Notes: generated by a model from the letters alone, not told the origin. A DNA stretch of 64,000 bases from Meghimatium bilineatum (GCA_034231615.1 CM067307.1:5318647-5382646), one strand, 5' to 3'; counted from the first letter of the stretch, positions 1 to 11,579 are shown. Program-made: numbers and translations.

Positions 1-537
1 TCTCTCTGATATAATCTAATTGAACTAATGACCGCTATTGAAAGTTTTATTCCTGCATCTTTGCTGCTGCTTTGATTAATTCAACTTGTATGTTATCGGG
101 TCCCGGAGCTTTGTTACAGAAAGTAAATATAATCTGAAAAGGGGATTTTTTTTTACTATTTCCGTGCATTTAGTTGATCGGCCTTCGCTTTATTTAGCAT
201 GCGAGTCCAAGTATATGAAAAGTGACCAACGAAAAATCACAATAATCACAAACGTCACGAATGAATGCTTATTTGGTTTCTGTACTTTCTTTACCTCCGA
301 TGGTCTCGCATCAAGCCTCTATATGCAGTATGCCTCGAATTTGCACGAAATTTACGGAAAAGGCCCCCACCGGAGTAGAAGATTGTGCTGCACATAGCAT
401 TGCGCCCTTCACAGTATTGAGTACAGCTGCCATCACGGATTTGCAAAACGCATGAAGATTGTCCCCTTCATAATTAACATCAGAGGAACACAAATCTGAA
501 GCTAACAGTAAAACCTGATCGTCTGACAAAAGCCTGG
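1..537. other. no gene; tail of a family A hairpin element
   Basis: No coding sequence is supported. Bases about 178-282 resemble the right half of the family A hairpin elements (compare 48690-48770): both contain AGTGACCA, then a CAA-rich stretch and ACGTCACGAATG. The left half is too diverged to delimit. Confidence 0.4.
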
Positions 538-915
538 AACAATAGTAACAAACAATAGTAACAAACAATAGTAACACACAATAGTAACAAACAATAGTAA
601 CAAACAATAGTAACAAACAATAGTAACACACAATAGTAACAAACAATAGTAACAAACAATAGTAACAAACAATAGTAACAAACAATAGTAACAAACAATA
701 GTAACAAACAATAGTAACAGACAATAGTAAGACAATAGTAACAAACAATAGTAACAAACAATAGTAACAAACAATAGTAACAAACAATAGTAACAAACAA
801 TAGTAACAAACAATAGTAACAAACAATAGTAACAAACAATAGTAACAAACAATAGTAACAAACAATAGTAACAAACAATAGTAACAAACAATAGTAACAA
901 ACAATAGTAACAGAC
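538..915. repeat. minisatellite, 13-bp unit, about 29 copies
   Basis: Unit CAATAGTAACAAA, very homogeneous, with rare ACACA and CAGA variants and one short unit near 720-735. Because 13 is not a multiple of 3, all three minus frames stay open with a 13-residue period; these frames are not genes. Confidence 0.97.
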
Positions 916-939
916 AAGTACTGTCACGTACTCTATTAT

Positions 940-1003
940 CGTCATCATCATCAAAAGCAACAGCAACAACAAAACAACAACAGCAGCAACAGCAACAACA
1001 CTG
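940..1003. repeat. CA(A/G)-rich microsatellite
   Basis: A short stretch of CATCAT followed by CAACAACAG and CAGCAACAG motifs. Confidence 0.8.
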
Positions 1004-1139
1004 AAAATCAATAATTCTAAATATGACGTAATACTTATCTAATAATATCAATGCGGGTATATGATCAATAATATGACACACAGAACGTATTGTGTAAGTT
1101 CTTGAAGGCAGGATTCCCTGAACCTCGACATTCATTATT

Positions 1140-2440
1140 ATAGTACACGACCAGAACCTTCGATATAACCAAACTATACTCTACCCTGGGGTCAAAAGAG
1201 GACCAGCGGTACAAACAATATGATCATTATGATCAAAATGACCAGTGGTGTACAAAATACGGCTTGCGGACATGTGCGACCCACAAAGTCATCTTACGTG
1301 TGGTCCGCGAGGATGATATAAAAGTACTAAATATGCTGATTTTTTAGCTCAGAAAATATTACTTGGAGTTACAAAGGACTAGAAAGAAGCCTTTCGCCCC
1401 ATACCCATGAAAAGAAAACGTAATTCAGCCCTCCAACGCAAAAAAGTTTGTCCACATCTATCTAGACTGTAAAAGTCATTAGATAAGGAAGGACGGTGTT
1501 TAAACTCCTTCGCCATTAAAAAACGCAGATATCGCAGCCAAGTTGTAAGCCATCGCATAACGCATTTATTTCTCTAGAATACATCCAGCTAAACCAGCAG
1601 AAGATTAAGAACTGACACAGAAGAGGAGTGACTTGATGTAGTAGGATGTGCCAGGTCCAAATGAGCACACATCGTTGTCATGCTGTAAACATCCCTTACG
1701 TGTTCAACCCGTCCTCTCCCATTTTAGAGAATCAGAACATGACATTTAACACGTTAACACATACCGTTTAATTGGTGGGTTTAAACCCCCCCCCCCCCCA
1801 ACCACCCACCCCCTTCCAAACTTACAAAAATACATTTAAATTAACGTTTTATTACAAGAGGGTCAAATTTCTCAAGAAAATGAATTGCAAACGACTGGGC
1901 AACTACGATTTTTTTTAGATAGCCTCCTGACCCTTACTGAGGACGTATCTACGGACCTGAGACTGTACCAAAACGTACACAGAAGTTTCATCTTACATCT
2001 AACGTTGTCACCATATCCCTTCATATCGGATGATCGTGCGTAAAGATAAACACAGAAAAGAAACAGTCAACAGACAAGTACAATTGAATATTAAGGGGAT
2101 TTAGGCTCGTACATATACGCAATAAACATGTCACTGTATCCTCGTACAATAATTCGAATCAAATATCATGTGATAAGAAAATGATAACAGGAACCATAGT
2201 CACCACTAACATTTTGAAAAAAGTCACCTCTCAACATTTTGAAGAAAAAAACCTGAGTCTTGGAAAATCCCCCAATACCTCCAGATTTGATCGGAAAAGT
2301 CCAGATCTAAGGGAAAAGCCCATATCTAAGGGAAAATTACATAAATAGTATCGGTGATATGAATAGGTGGGCGATAAATTAATTAAGACAAACAGTGAAT
2401 AAAGTTGAGAAAGATTGGCGATGGATTATATAAAATATCG
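1140..2440. other. no gene; repeat remnants
   Basis: No exon or ORF is supported. Bases about 1520-1625 resemble the SINE-2 core (AGATATCGCAGC, CATAACGCATT, then a CAGCAGAAG end). Bases about 1735-1965 resemble family E, with a run of C near 1787-1799 and an ending CTTACTGAGGACGTATCTAC. Confidence 0.5.
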
Positions 2441-2460
2441 TGGAAAAAAACATGTATTAA

Positions 2461-2568
2461 CACATAAATATCTCCACCTTTCTATGTACCGACACATAAA
2501 TATCTTCACCTTTCTATGTACCGACACATAAATATCTTCACCTTTCTATGTACCGACACATAAGTATC
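2461..2568. repeat. minisatellite, 32-bp unit, about 3.4 copies
   Basis: The unit starts CACATAAATATCTTCACCTT and ends ATGTACCGA; copies are nearly identical. Confidence 0.95.
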
Positions 2569-2794
2569 CGGATTCAGCATGGTATGTTTTTAAACATTGC
2601 TGCCTTCTTTACTATATTCTACTTCACGTCCAGATTTACTGTTGCAAGTTGTTGCGTCGGATCATCACACAAAGGTGACGTAGAACTCTGTTGCAACTCC
2701 CTTGACCTAATACAAGTCATCATCACCAAGTGATGTATAAATTGTGCGCTAGCAAATTATGAATCCTCAAAGTTATCTCCACTAACTTACCGTC

Positions 2795-3232
2795 GCTGTA
2801 TCGTCGCTGACTCTACCATGCCACTTGTATCGTCGGTGACTCTACCATGCCACTTGGATCGTCGCTGACTCTACCATGCCACTTGGATCGTCAGTGACTC
2901 TACCATGCCACTTGGATCGTCGGTGACTCTACCATGCCACTTGGATCGTCGGTGACTCTACCATGCCACTTGGATCGTCGGTGACTCTACCATGTCACTT
3001 GGATCGTCGCTGACTCTACCATGCCACTTGGATCGTCGGTGACTCTACCATGCCACTTGGATCGTCGCTGACTCTACCATGCCACTTGGATCGTCGGTGA
3101 CTCTACCATGCCACTTGGATCGTCGGTGACTCTACCATGCCACTTGAATCGTCGGTGACTCTACCATGCCACTTGGATCGTCGGTGACTCTACCATGCCA
3201 CTTGGATCGTCGGTGACTCTTGCATGCCACGA
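2795..3232. repeat. minisatellite, 29-bp unit, about 15 copies
   Basis: The unit contains CTCTACCATGCCACTTGGAT followed by CGTCGGTGA. Alternation of CGTCGCTGA and CGTCGGTGA marks two unit subtypes in mixed order. Confidence 0.97.
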
Positions 3233-3261
3233 GTAAATATTTTTTCACGTTATCGTCCCCT

Positions 3262-3500
3262 GTTTCTTATTTTTCTTCATTCTAAAACTCCTGCAGATTA
3301 TCAGGGTTTGATCCCGAGAATGGAATGTGTTATAACATTGTTTACAGCTGTGACTACAATATCCACGCCTTTCAGCCCGACACATCTAATTTCAGCATTG
3401 CTTTTTGTCACTTTAACCCGCTATTAGATAAGACGGACATCGTCATCCCCAAAACTACCTTGATCGTCTCCCGCGTCATGCATTTGCTATTATTTACGCC
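3262..3500 (-). repeat. SINE-2 copy, degenerate
   Basis: On the plus strand it reads from CTTCATTCTAAAACTCCTGC through AATGGAATGTGTTATAAC to CGACACATCTAATTTCAGCA. This is the reverse of the SINE-2 module at 41490-41712. Confidence 0.6.
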
Positions 3501-3529
3501 GCCAACACGGGCGTAACACTAACTGAAAT

Positions 3530-3935
3530 GACATAATATCTCTATCTCAACTAGCCCCTACCCTAACCCAACACGGGCTACTGAGGTATTTATCAAACAG
3601 AACCCTAACTGAAATGAAATAATATCTTTATCTCCACTAACCCCTACATTAACCCTAACCCACCACGGGCTACTGGAGGTATTTCTCAAACAGAACCCTA
3701 ACTAAAATGAAATAATATCTTTATCTCCACTAACCCCTACCTTAACCCTAACCCAACACAGGCTACTGAATATATTCCTCAAACAGAACACTAACTGAAA
3801 TGACATAATATCTTTATCTCCACTAACCCCTACCCTAAACCTGACCCAACACGAGCATACTAAAAGTATTTCTCAAACAGAACACAAACTGAAATGACAT
3901 AATATCTCTATCTCAACTAACCCCCCTTGAGAAAC
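3530..3935. repeat. tandem repeat of about 105 bp, four copies, telomere-like motif inside
   Basis: Each unit holds AACTGAAATGA, TAATATCTTTATCTCCACTA, then CCCCTACCCTAACCC-like sequence and ACACGGGCTACTG. The embedded TAACCC triplets resemble telomeric repeats but belong to the unit. Confidence 0.85.
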
Positions 3936-4244
3936 GCATCCCAATCAATCGTGATGGACAACATCTCATCTCTCTGCACAAAGATCCAGAAGAAGGTCAG
4001 CCACATTCAATACTCCCTCCAGCATGGGGATCAATTAACGGTAATCGAGAATGCACAAAGGTGTTCTTATTTCGTGTAGGATATTACTTCGTCTGCACGA
4101 ACAGTGTTTCCGTGATCGTTACATTGTACACATTCTCGGTGGGTATCTTTGTCATATCTGACTCAGCAGACGTTTCAACTAATATGTCTTTATCCAGAAT
4201 TAGTGAAACGAGAACTTCATACACGACATACATACAAATTATAT

Positions 4245-4530
4245 ATATATTAGCTTCTTCTTATTCTGTTGTATTCGCTCTGAAACTCCTGCAGATTAGC
4301 ATAATATATTCCGGAGAATGTATTGTCCTGTCATGGTGTACAGCTTTGCTGCGATATATGCGCCCTACCGGCTGACACATCCGACTTCAGCATGACTCCC
4401 TGTTCACTTGACCATACATGATATGGGACAACCAATCCCATCCCTTAAGCTTGTTCGTCATCTCTTACGACATGCATGGACACTAAAGGAGTGTTGCTGT
4501 TCTGCGCTCCATTTCTGACCCCGGCAACAA
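4245..4530 (-). repeat. SINE-2 copy
   Basis: On the plus strand it has AAACTCCTGCAGATTAGCA, GAATGTATTGTCCTGTCATG, CTGACACATCCGACTTCAGC, a palindrome-like GGGACAACCAATCCCATCCC, and TCTCTTACGACATGCATGG. This is one of the better preserved copies. Confidence 0.75.
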
Positions 4531-4904
4531 CCGGGCGATATACTTGTACAATAGCAAGTTTGGTCAATATACGTGCCATCGAGCGCACCGATCTTTCTCT
4601 GTTACTTTCTCTGTTACTGCACTCACGATTCTCTATCTCATCGACAGTGCACGCATGCTGCAGCACCGAGGGTTTCTGCTGCAAGCTTCATTTTGAGTGT
4701 CAATTCGTGTATTTTGTTGAATGATTTGTGAAATTGATATGTATTCGAATATTATTAATCATAACACTGAATTGGATAATGTAATACAGCCTAGTATTAC
4801 TAATATCTTGTACACATAATCATAAATGTTGGTAGATGTAAAAAAATAAGTTAAAGGAGAATAGGGATGGTTAAAAGTAATTTCAATGACATAAGAAAAT
4901 ATTG

Positions 4905-5265
4905 ACATCAAAACAAATTACAAATGAGAATTATAAAATGCTACATGTATTCTATATTAATATATGGTTCAGAAACATGGACAACAAACAAACAACTAGA
5001 AGACAGAATTGATGTCTTTGAGAAGTGGATATATAGAAGAATAGAGAGAACTATATGGAAAGAGAATACAAACGAACACAGGTGTTCCTAACAATACTTT
5101 GTATGAACAAGGAATTATTAAAGGAAGTAAAGATCAAACAAATAAAGTATTTTGAACATATTAAAATACATGACAACTTGTTGAAGTACTTAATTGAGAA
5201 TTTAGTCGAGGGAAGGCGAGCAAAAGGTAGGCAGAGATACAAGTGGGAGAGATGAATAGGTTACA
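4905..5265 (+). pseudogene. non-LTR reverse transcriptase C-terminal fragment
   Basis: Translation near 4955 gives SILIYGSETWTTNKQLEDRI, then EKWIYRRIERT, matching the thumb region of many invertebrate LINE reverse transcriptases (LLYGSETW motif). After a frameshift near 5080 it continues IKQIKYFEHIK, then EGRRAKGRQRYKWER, the usual C-terminal GRQR-W motif. The catalytic core is missing. This is a dead fragment. Confidence 0.8.
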
Positions 5266-5517
5266 TCACGAGATGAACTGGTTACAGTCTTGCATAGTGC
5301 ACCACCAAGACAAAAATCAGGGCATTTTGGACGTACGTTGCAGCTAATTTCCGTTGTGGAGACAGCACTTACTGATGATGAATCTATACATAAATTCATC
5401 ATCATCATGTGCCATGTCGGATAGCATAGGCGGTCATGGCTCTCCACAGTTATCTGTCCACAGTATTATGTATCAATGTCGTTGTTGTTAGTAGTATATA
5501 GCCAGCATAACGAGCCC

Positions 5518-5605
5518 CGAGTGTGCTGAGTGTGCCGAGTGTGCCGAGTGTGCAATCGAATGTGTTGAGTGTGCAATCGAATGTGCTGAGTGTGCTCGCA
5601 CATCC
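5518..5605. repeat. short GAGTGTGC-type tandem repeat
   Basis: Imperfect units of GAGTGTGCCGA and GAGTGTGCAATCGAATGT. Confidence 0.8.
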
Positions 5606-5740
5606 AATATGGTGGCGAAATCGGTCAAAACTGGTCGAAACCGGTCGAAACCGCGCGGTGTGTGGGCCCGGTCCCGATATCGGCGGGGCGGGCGGTGCGG
5701 CGGGCGTCGAGGTCCCCGACCCAGAAAACTGGAAAAGGGG
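5606..5740. other. short GC- and CpG-rich patch
   Basis: It begins with tandem CTGGTCGAAAC-like units and runs into CGGCGGGGCGGGCGG, in strong contrast to its AT-rich surroundings. No ORF with recognisable similarity is present. It could be a CpG-rich regulatory patch or part of an unknown repeat. Confidence 0.5.
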
Positions 5741-5844
5741 TGGGTAGTAGTGGATTTTCCCTTTAGTTTTCGTGATAAAGAAAACGGCTATGGAAAGTTA
5801 CAATGAATGAGGTCATTATAACCAGGTCATACGGTGGTGGGGTC

Positions 5845-6490
5845 ATATATACCTCTACATATGTAGATCTAGGTCAATCCTTAGAAGGAATAGTACTGAC
5901 GTGTGTACCACTTGTATTTAAAATTCAAATTCCGACCAGCAAAACACCATAAAATTTTACGGTACAAGGTCGAGTAGCCATCTGGTGGGGCACGGAAACT
6001 TACAGTGAATGATGTCAGCATAACCCGATTACGATGGCGGGGTCATCCATAATACTACTCTATTAGATCTGGTTCAAACTGTACAATGATATAACACAGA
6101 TGCATACTTTTCCACAAAGAAAATGGATGGAAACTTACAATGATTGAGGTCAGCAACTGTACGATGACATAACACAGAGGCATACTTTTCCACAAAGAAA
6201 ATGGATAAATATTTAGAAAGAATGAGGTCAGCATAACCGGGTTAAAAGGTGGGGGGTCAATATACCTCTACCATATTTAAATTTAGGTCAATTCTTAGCA
6301 GGAATAGCACTGACGTGTGTGCCACTTGTGTTTAAAATTCAAATTCCCACCAGCAAAACACCATAAAACTTTACGATACAAGGGCAATTAACCATCTGTT
6401 AGGGCACGGAAACTTCACAAAATGTTGTCAGCATAACCCGGTACGCTGTCGGGGTCATACATAACTCTACCCTATTAGATCTGGTTCAAT
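5845..6490. repeat. direct duplication of a roughly 230-bp module
   Basis: 5855-6080 and 6262-6490 align throughout. Both have TTTAAAATTCAAATTCC, CAGCAAAACACCATAAAA, GGGCACGGAAACTT and TATTAGATCTGGTTCAA. A shorter duplication (TAACACAGA-GCATACTTTTCC) sits between them. Confidence 0.9.
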
Positions 6491-6766
6491 TCTGTTCTGA
6501 CGATCGTCGCTCTGACACTTTTATTACGGCAATTTTGAATATTTGTGTTCTGACGATCGTCGCTCTGACACTTTTATTACGGCAATTTGAATATTTGTGT
6601 TCTGACGATCGTCGCTCTGACACTTTTATTACGGCAATTTGAATATTTGTGTTCTGACGATCGTCGCTCTGACACTTTTATTACGGCAATTTTGAATATT
6701 GTGTTCTGACGATCGTCGCTCTGACACTTTTATTACGGCAATTTTGAATATTTGTTGCTTCTGACG
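6491..6766. repeat. minisatellite, 53-bp unit, about 5 copies, cut by an assembly gap
   Basis: The unit runs TTCTGACGATCGTCGCTCTG, ACACTTTTATTACGGCAATT, then TTGAATATTTGTG. The array is broken off mid-unit by the N run. Confidence 0.95.
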
Positions 6767-6866
6767 NNNNNNNNNNNNNNNNNNNNNNNNNNNNNNNNNN
6801 NNNNNNNNNNNNNNNNNNNNNNNNNNNNNNNNNNNNNNNNNNNNNNNNNNNNNNNNNNNNNNNNNN
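6767..6866. other. assembly gap, 100 N
   Basis: One hundred consecutive N, the usual placeholder for a gap of unknown size. It sits inside or at the edge of the 53-bp array. Confidence 0.99.
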
Positions 6867-7169
6867 GCTATGATCGGAGACATTGTCTTGTTGTTAGGTT
6901 GCTTTATGACTCATTTTGGTAATACGTATACCTATTTTTGTTCATTTTTATATTTGCCCTGTGTTACTCAGACACCCATTTCCTGTTAAGTGTTGTTACC
7001 CGACACTGGGACTTTTATCCCTTGATCAGAGACAATTTCAATGTTTTTAATGGATTAGTTTACCGTGTGTCTGTTGTATGGTTTTAAAATTTGCAAAAAA
7101 AATATTGTTATCCTAGATCCCACTGCTAAAAAATGCTGCGGGTACTCAAGGTGGGAGGTAACCTGAACT

Positions 7170-7560
7170 TCGACTAGTCAATTCTGTTGGTGATCATACG
7201 AACTTGTATAACCACAATGTTCGTGGATGAATGTGACGTGACACATGAATGCCATCATCTGGTTTCATCTACGCATCGAAAGTTGGTTGATACATACCTT
7301 CAACATCCTGTCTCTTGCCTTGGTGATGCACTCTGCTATACCCCATTCGGTTAATATTATGATATTTCCTTCCCACTTGTATCTCTGTCTACCTCTTGAC
7401 CATCACCCCTCGACTCTACATTCAAGCAATGTTTTCAACAATATGTTATTTCTTTTAAAATGCCCGAAATATTTTACATGCTTGATTTGTATGTCCATGT
7501 TTCCATACGCAGTGTTGTCACAACCTCTAGGTTTTCTTCTACGTCTGTGAAGTTCTTCCT
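7170..7560 (-). pseudogene. degenerate LINE C-terminal fragment
   Basis: The minus strand reads KYFGHFKRNNI, then VEGW-SRGRQRYKWEGK across frameshifts, the same C-terminal motif as at 5150-5255 (IKYFEHIK-GRRAKGRQRYKW). No catalytic motif remains. Confidence 0.65.
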
Positions 7561-7596
7561 ATTCTTCTATATATAACCACATCTCAAAGGCTGAAG

Positions 7597-8095
7597 TCTG
7601 TCTTCCAATTGTTTGTTCATTGTCCATGTCTTCCAATTGTTTGTTCATTGTCCATGTCTTCCAATTGTTTGTTCATTGTCTATGTCTTCCAATTGTTTGT
7701 TCATTGTCTATGTCTTCCAATTGTTTGTTCATTGTCCATGTCTTCCAATTGTTTGTTCATTGTCTATGTCTTCCAATTGTTTGTTCGTTGTCCATGTCTT
7801 CCAATTGTTTGTTCATTGTCTATGTCTTCCAATTGTTTGTTCATTGTCCATGTCTTCCAATTGTTTGTTCATTGTCCATGTCCTCCAATTGTTTGTCCAT
7901 TGTCCATGTCTTCCAATTGTTTGTTCGTTGTCCATGTCTTCCAATTGTTTGTTCATTGTCCATGTCCTCCAATTGTTTGTCCATTGTCCATGTCTTCCAA
8001 TTGTTTGTTCATTGTCCATGTCTTCCAATTGTTTGTCCATTGTCCATGTCTTCCAATTGTTTGTTCATTGTCCATGTCTTCCAATGGTTTGTTTA
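7597..8095. repeat. minisatellite, 28-bp unit, about 17 copies
   Basis: Unit TTCCAATTGTTTGTTCATTG followed by TCCATGTC; variants carry TCTATG, TCCTCC, GTTCGT or TGTCCA. All plus frames and one minus frame are open because the unit has no stop in them; these are not genes. Confidence 0.97.
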
Positions 8096-8211
8096 TTACA
8101 CATATTAAGATGCTATACCATACCTACCCGATGCTACAAACTTCGGCACAAGTTACGCAAGTACAATTTCTTAATGTTCATACATCTCGTTAGAACCATG
8201 TTGAACAGGCG

Positions 8212-8318
8212 TAAATGGCTGACTAGGAGTGTATTATCAAATGGTTGACTAAGTGTGCATTATCCAATGGCTGACTATGCGTGTATCATCAAATGGCTGA
8301 CTATGCGTGTATTAACTT
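8212..8318. repeat. minisatellite, about 31-bp unit, four copies
   Basis: Units of AATGGCTGACTAGGAGTGTA followed by TTATCA, diverged. Confidence 0.85.
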
Positions 8319-8326
8319 GTACAATG

Positions 8327-8740
8327 TTAATATAAAATGGTTTTCCTGTTAGTTTTACGAATATTACCCGTTATGATATTGCCATGAAACCCTTCACCGT
8401 TTTTCCTGTTTCTGTGTCTAATAATACTCCTACCCTTCTCGTGTTTTTGTCCTCCTGAATATATGACTTTAAATTTATCTGATTGCGTCTCTCCTGCCCC
8501 AATCCACCTCATTTCACTCATTCCTAAGATATTTACGTTCATTCTTTCCATTTCTTGCTTGATGTCTAATTTAGCACACCGCGCTAACGATCTGACGATC
8601 CACGTTGCAATATTAACACTAACTGTAGGCCTACTTCTGCGTGTCGCCGTGCCCTTCTTCTTGGGAGAATAATGTGGTAGTTTCCCGTTGCTTTCCACGT
8701 CCATATGGGGGACATCCATTTATATCCGCTCCCTTTGACA
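8327..8740 (-). pseudogene. LINE apurinic endonuclease (EEP) N-terminal fragment
   Basis: The frame ending at 8327 reads RPTVSVNIATWIVRSLARCA, then LDIKQEMERMNVNILGMSEM and RWIGAGET, the start of the endonuclease domain of LINEs of the craniofacial-development-protein-2-like type. The Glu of LGMSEMRW is kept. The catalytic-site Asn of the ATWNVR motif is Ile here. The domain stops after about 100 residues, before the later catalytic His and Asp motifs. Inactive fragment. Confidence 0.8.
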
Positions 8741-8849
8741 ATACTTTATGTCGGGACAAACGGGTGTCCCGTCCTGCCCAGTTGCAGAGCTTACACTTAT
8801 ACCGGTGGCTATCGGTCGCTTCCTTGTTCGCGCCTAGCAAACGCGAACA

Positions 8850-9490
8850 TCATGACGTCACATTGAGGTCTGAACTCCGACATCCCCTCCAGGAATGTTC
8901 ACATTTACACAATACAAAATACACGAGTCATTTTCTGCATATTTAAGTTGTTAGCAATTCACTTTAAATAACACATAATTATTTTCTAGGCAATATAAAT
9001 ACGTTCAGTAGCTTTTAATTCCTTTCTGCTAGGTTCGGATGCACAATACCCTGAGGCAGGAATCGAACCAAGTACTTTGGCCGGCACAGACGTGCACTGT
9101 ACCACGCCATCATAATTAAAAAAGATGTTTTAGTTTCTTAACATCGTCACCACGGCCCCGCATACTTAACAATGAAATCAAGATGGTATCGTTTGCAAAC
9201 TTTTGGCATCACACACTTTAACTCACCTGACCCAGGTGACAATGACGTACGTCCCACAATAGCCTAGACTTTCATAAAGACTTTCAAATGAAGTTGCTTT
9301 AATGTGTTTTTAATGCCAAGTAATAACATTCCCTTCTTACCTGTTTGTAAGTATCAAATCAGGGTGAAAAGTTGGAAGGGTGGTGTCAAAATGCGATACA
9401 TTTTCTGGAGTTTGAGATGGTTGTCTGTTTAGGGGTGACCTTTTTTTTCCCAGTATATGAGTTTGGAATGAGTCACCGCACAACCGAAGA
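8850..9490. other. no gene; one tRNA-like segment
   Basis: No exon is seen. On the minus strand 9050-9115 carries A-box-like GGCGTGGTACAGTGCACG and B-box GGTTCGATTCC, but the T-stem and acceptor stem do not pair, so this is a tRNA-derived relic rather than a tRNA gene. Confidence 0.45.
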
Positions 9491-9499
9491 CGTTAGCTT

Positions 9500-9715
9500 T
9501 ATCGAAGACCCTTTGACATAATTAATTAGGCCATCATTCTTTTATTTTCTTGGCTATTCTCGTGTTGGCTAATATTTGTATATTTGAAATTGCATGTCAA
9601 AAATAGCCAAGGCGACTCCATGTATATAATTAGTGACCAACCGAATTTGGACAATAATCGAAAAAGTTACTAATGAAGGCCTAATTCATTCTGTGAAAAG
9701 GTCTTTATCGGTAAA
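9500..9715. mobile_element. family A hairpin element (MITE-like)
   Basis: Starts GAAGACCCTTTGACATAATT and ends with the inverse CCTAATTCATTCTGTGAAAA then GGTCTTT. The interior holds AGTGACCAACCGAA, shared with the copies at 39055 and 48578. Confidence 0.75.
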
Positions 9716-9904
9716 GGTTTTTATCGGTGAAGGTCATGGCTCAACTAATTCGAGACGATAGTTTTCTATTGGTGCATTTGGGTATCTTCGTGTCACAGTG
9801 GTGAAGCCGTTTGCCTTGTATGGAATAGGTCGCGAGACGGCTCGTTGGTCCTATTTATATAGTTATTTGTCTGAGATTCCTGGGGAATATCGTTTGAAAG
9901 TACG

Positions 9905-10300
9905 GAGTTACGTGCTATGAGCGATACTCTCGGCAGGCGACGTTTCGCTTTCATTTCTAATTATGCCACAGTGACAAGGGATCAACCACAGTACTATTTC
10001 TTTGCTGATATTGCTGAAAGGCAGACAGCAAAACATGAGTTCATTCATACTCTGGTCTTGTGATCTTTCTATGCTAGAACGGATCTGGTTCACATCCTGT
10101 CAGCCGTGAGAATTTTTTTTCTTTTATCCTCAAGCTTCCTACTTGAATTATCAGTTCCAAAGACCACCTTCCTTTTATATATCTGTAAGCAATTCATTAT
10201 CATCTTTGCTGTCTCTGTTATTGCTTGTTTATCTGCTTTGACGTTGTTGGGATATTTGCCAGAGGGTATCGCGTTTTTCATTTCTTTTCCACATGGAGCT
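9905..10300 (-). pseudogene. LINE RNase H-domain fragment
   Basis: The minus strand reads CLPFSNISKEIVLWLIPCHC, then GIIRNESE, a decayed version of the RNase H end motif WIPSHCGIPGNEKAD seen intact at 54363-54410. The upstream part (ITETAKMIMNCLQIYKRK) is not recognised. Inactive. Confidence 0.55.
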
Positions 10301-10307
10301 TTAACAA

Positions 10308-10590
10308 GGCCGTAGATAAGGGAGGTGAATGACCTTACCCAACCCCCCCCCCCCCCAAGAAATTAGAATATGACTTTTAGTACAACGAACTTAGCCAAAA
10401 GGCGAGTTAACTCCACATTTCCCATAACAATTCTCGGGGGGGGGGCCGGGGGGGGGGGGGGGCGCTTCAGATATCTAATGACAGAAGTGCGGTTTTGATT
10501 GAAAATGTGCGAGTGTCATGTTTTTAGGTATAATCCCCATACATCCCTTACTGCGGACGTATCCACTATAGCCCTGAGCTATTATATTTA
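10308..10590. mobile_element. family E element with poly-C and poly-G cores
   Basis: Begins GGCCGTAGATAAGGG and ends near CTTACTGCGGACGTATCC. The interior has a run of C near 10345-10358 and long G runs at 10436-10462. The end motifs match 39369-39637. Confidence 0.6.
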
Positions 10591-10934
10591 TTCATGCCTC
10601 ACTACCATTCACTGAAATCCATCTGTTTGATAATTTCTATTTTGAATTCTAATACAACACCTGGTCGTTTAATCATTCTACATCTGTACCATATGTTACT
10701 TAATACCCCACATCAAATAACAAGAGAATCCTGAAGCTAAACGCTTATATCTTTTATAGGAGATTGCACTGATCAATTATTAGGCAACCCTTAATTATAT
10801 ATATATATTCATACATGCACATGCATCGTTGAAGACTGAAATCGCTCGATGACTGTGTGCTGAAGCATCCAATGTGGTATGCCTACATCCCTGATGAGTT
10901 ACGTGTGTGTATATATATATATGTTATGTTGCTG

Positions 10935-11568
10935 TTGTTGTTCGTCCATCACAAGTGATGCTGACCATTTGTTACATCCACTTTTGAAAATTCAATTTTA
11001 GTTATGTCCTTAATTATGAGTTCGTAGATGGCTAATGAGCCCTATTCGAGCTGTACATGTCCTTGGACAGTTTGGACATGGAATGACGACTATAGACGGA
11101 TCTTGGTCTATCCGTGACTTTCTAGCTGCTCTCCGCTGTTGAGCCGCTGCATTTCTCTTCTTTTCACAAGATGATGCACTCTTTTTTATGTTAGAACGCC
11201 ATGTAATCTATTTTGTGCAAGTTCTTCCCATGTATCGTGGTCTATTTCAAAGGCTTTCAGTGAGTCCTTTAACGAGTCCTTGTAGCGCTTCCTTTGGCCA
11301 CCTTGAGATCGTATACCCTTCTCTAGCTCACCATAGAGAAGTATCTTTGGCAGACGATGGTCTGGCATACACACCAAATGACCTGCCCAACGAATCTGTG
11401 TCTGCATCAAGATCGTGTCAATGCTTGGGATACCAGCTCTATCAATGACAGTGGTATCTGGAATCTTGTCTTGTCATCTGATGTTCATAACTTTTCTGAG
11501 ACAATTTGTATGAAAATGATTGAGTTTTTTCACATGACGTCTATACACAGTCCATGATTCACTAGCAT
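10935..11568 (-). mobile_element. LINE-2 3'-end copy, 5'-truncated
   Basis: Nearly identical to the reverse complement of 62260-62870. The minus frame from 11410 reads MMQTQIRWAGHLVCMPDHRL then PKILLYGELEKG and QGGQRKRYKDSLK. A one-base change then shifts the frame (NRLHGVLT instead of NRSTWRSK), so the zinc-finger end is out of frame. The 3' UTR ends at the same CATCACAAGTGATG sequence as the other copies. The high similarity suggests a recent insertion. Confidence 0.9.
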
Positions 11569-11579
11569 TTCACCATATA

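Noticed and set aside
538..915. CRISPR-like arrays (here and in the other regular arrays)
   Set aside because: Units are contiguous direct repeats with no unique spacers, and the genome is eukaryotic.
311..1135. 274-codon minus-strand open frame with Cys/Tyr/Leu repeats
   Set aside because: Produced by the 13-bp array, open in all minus frames with a 13-residue period.
3530..3935. Subtelomeric location suggested by TAACCC motifs
   Set aside because: The motifs belong to a 105-bp tandem unit here and to hairpin elements elsewhere; no long uninterrupted telomeric tract exists in the window.
7609..8248. Three overlapping plus frames of 160-210 codons
   Set aside because: Shadows of the 28-bp array.
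9050..9115. tRNA gene on the minus strand
   Set aside because: A and B boxes are recognisable but acceptor and T stems do not pair and no anticodon arm is convincing; best seen as a SINE relic. The same applies to 56260-56325 and 61030-61105.
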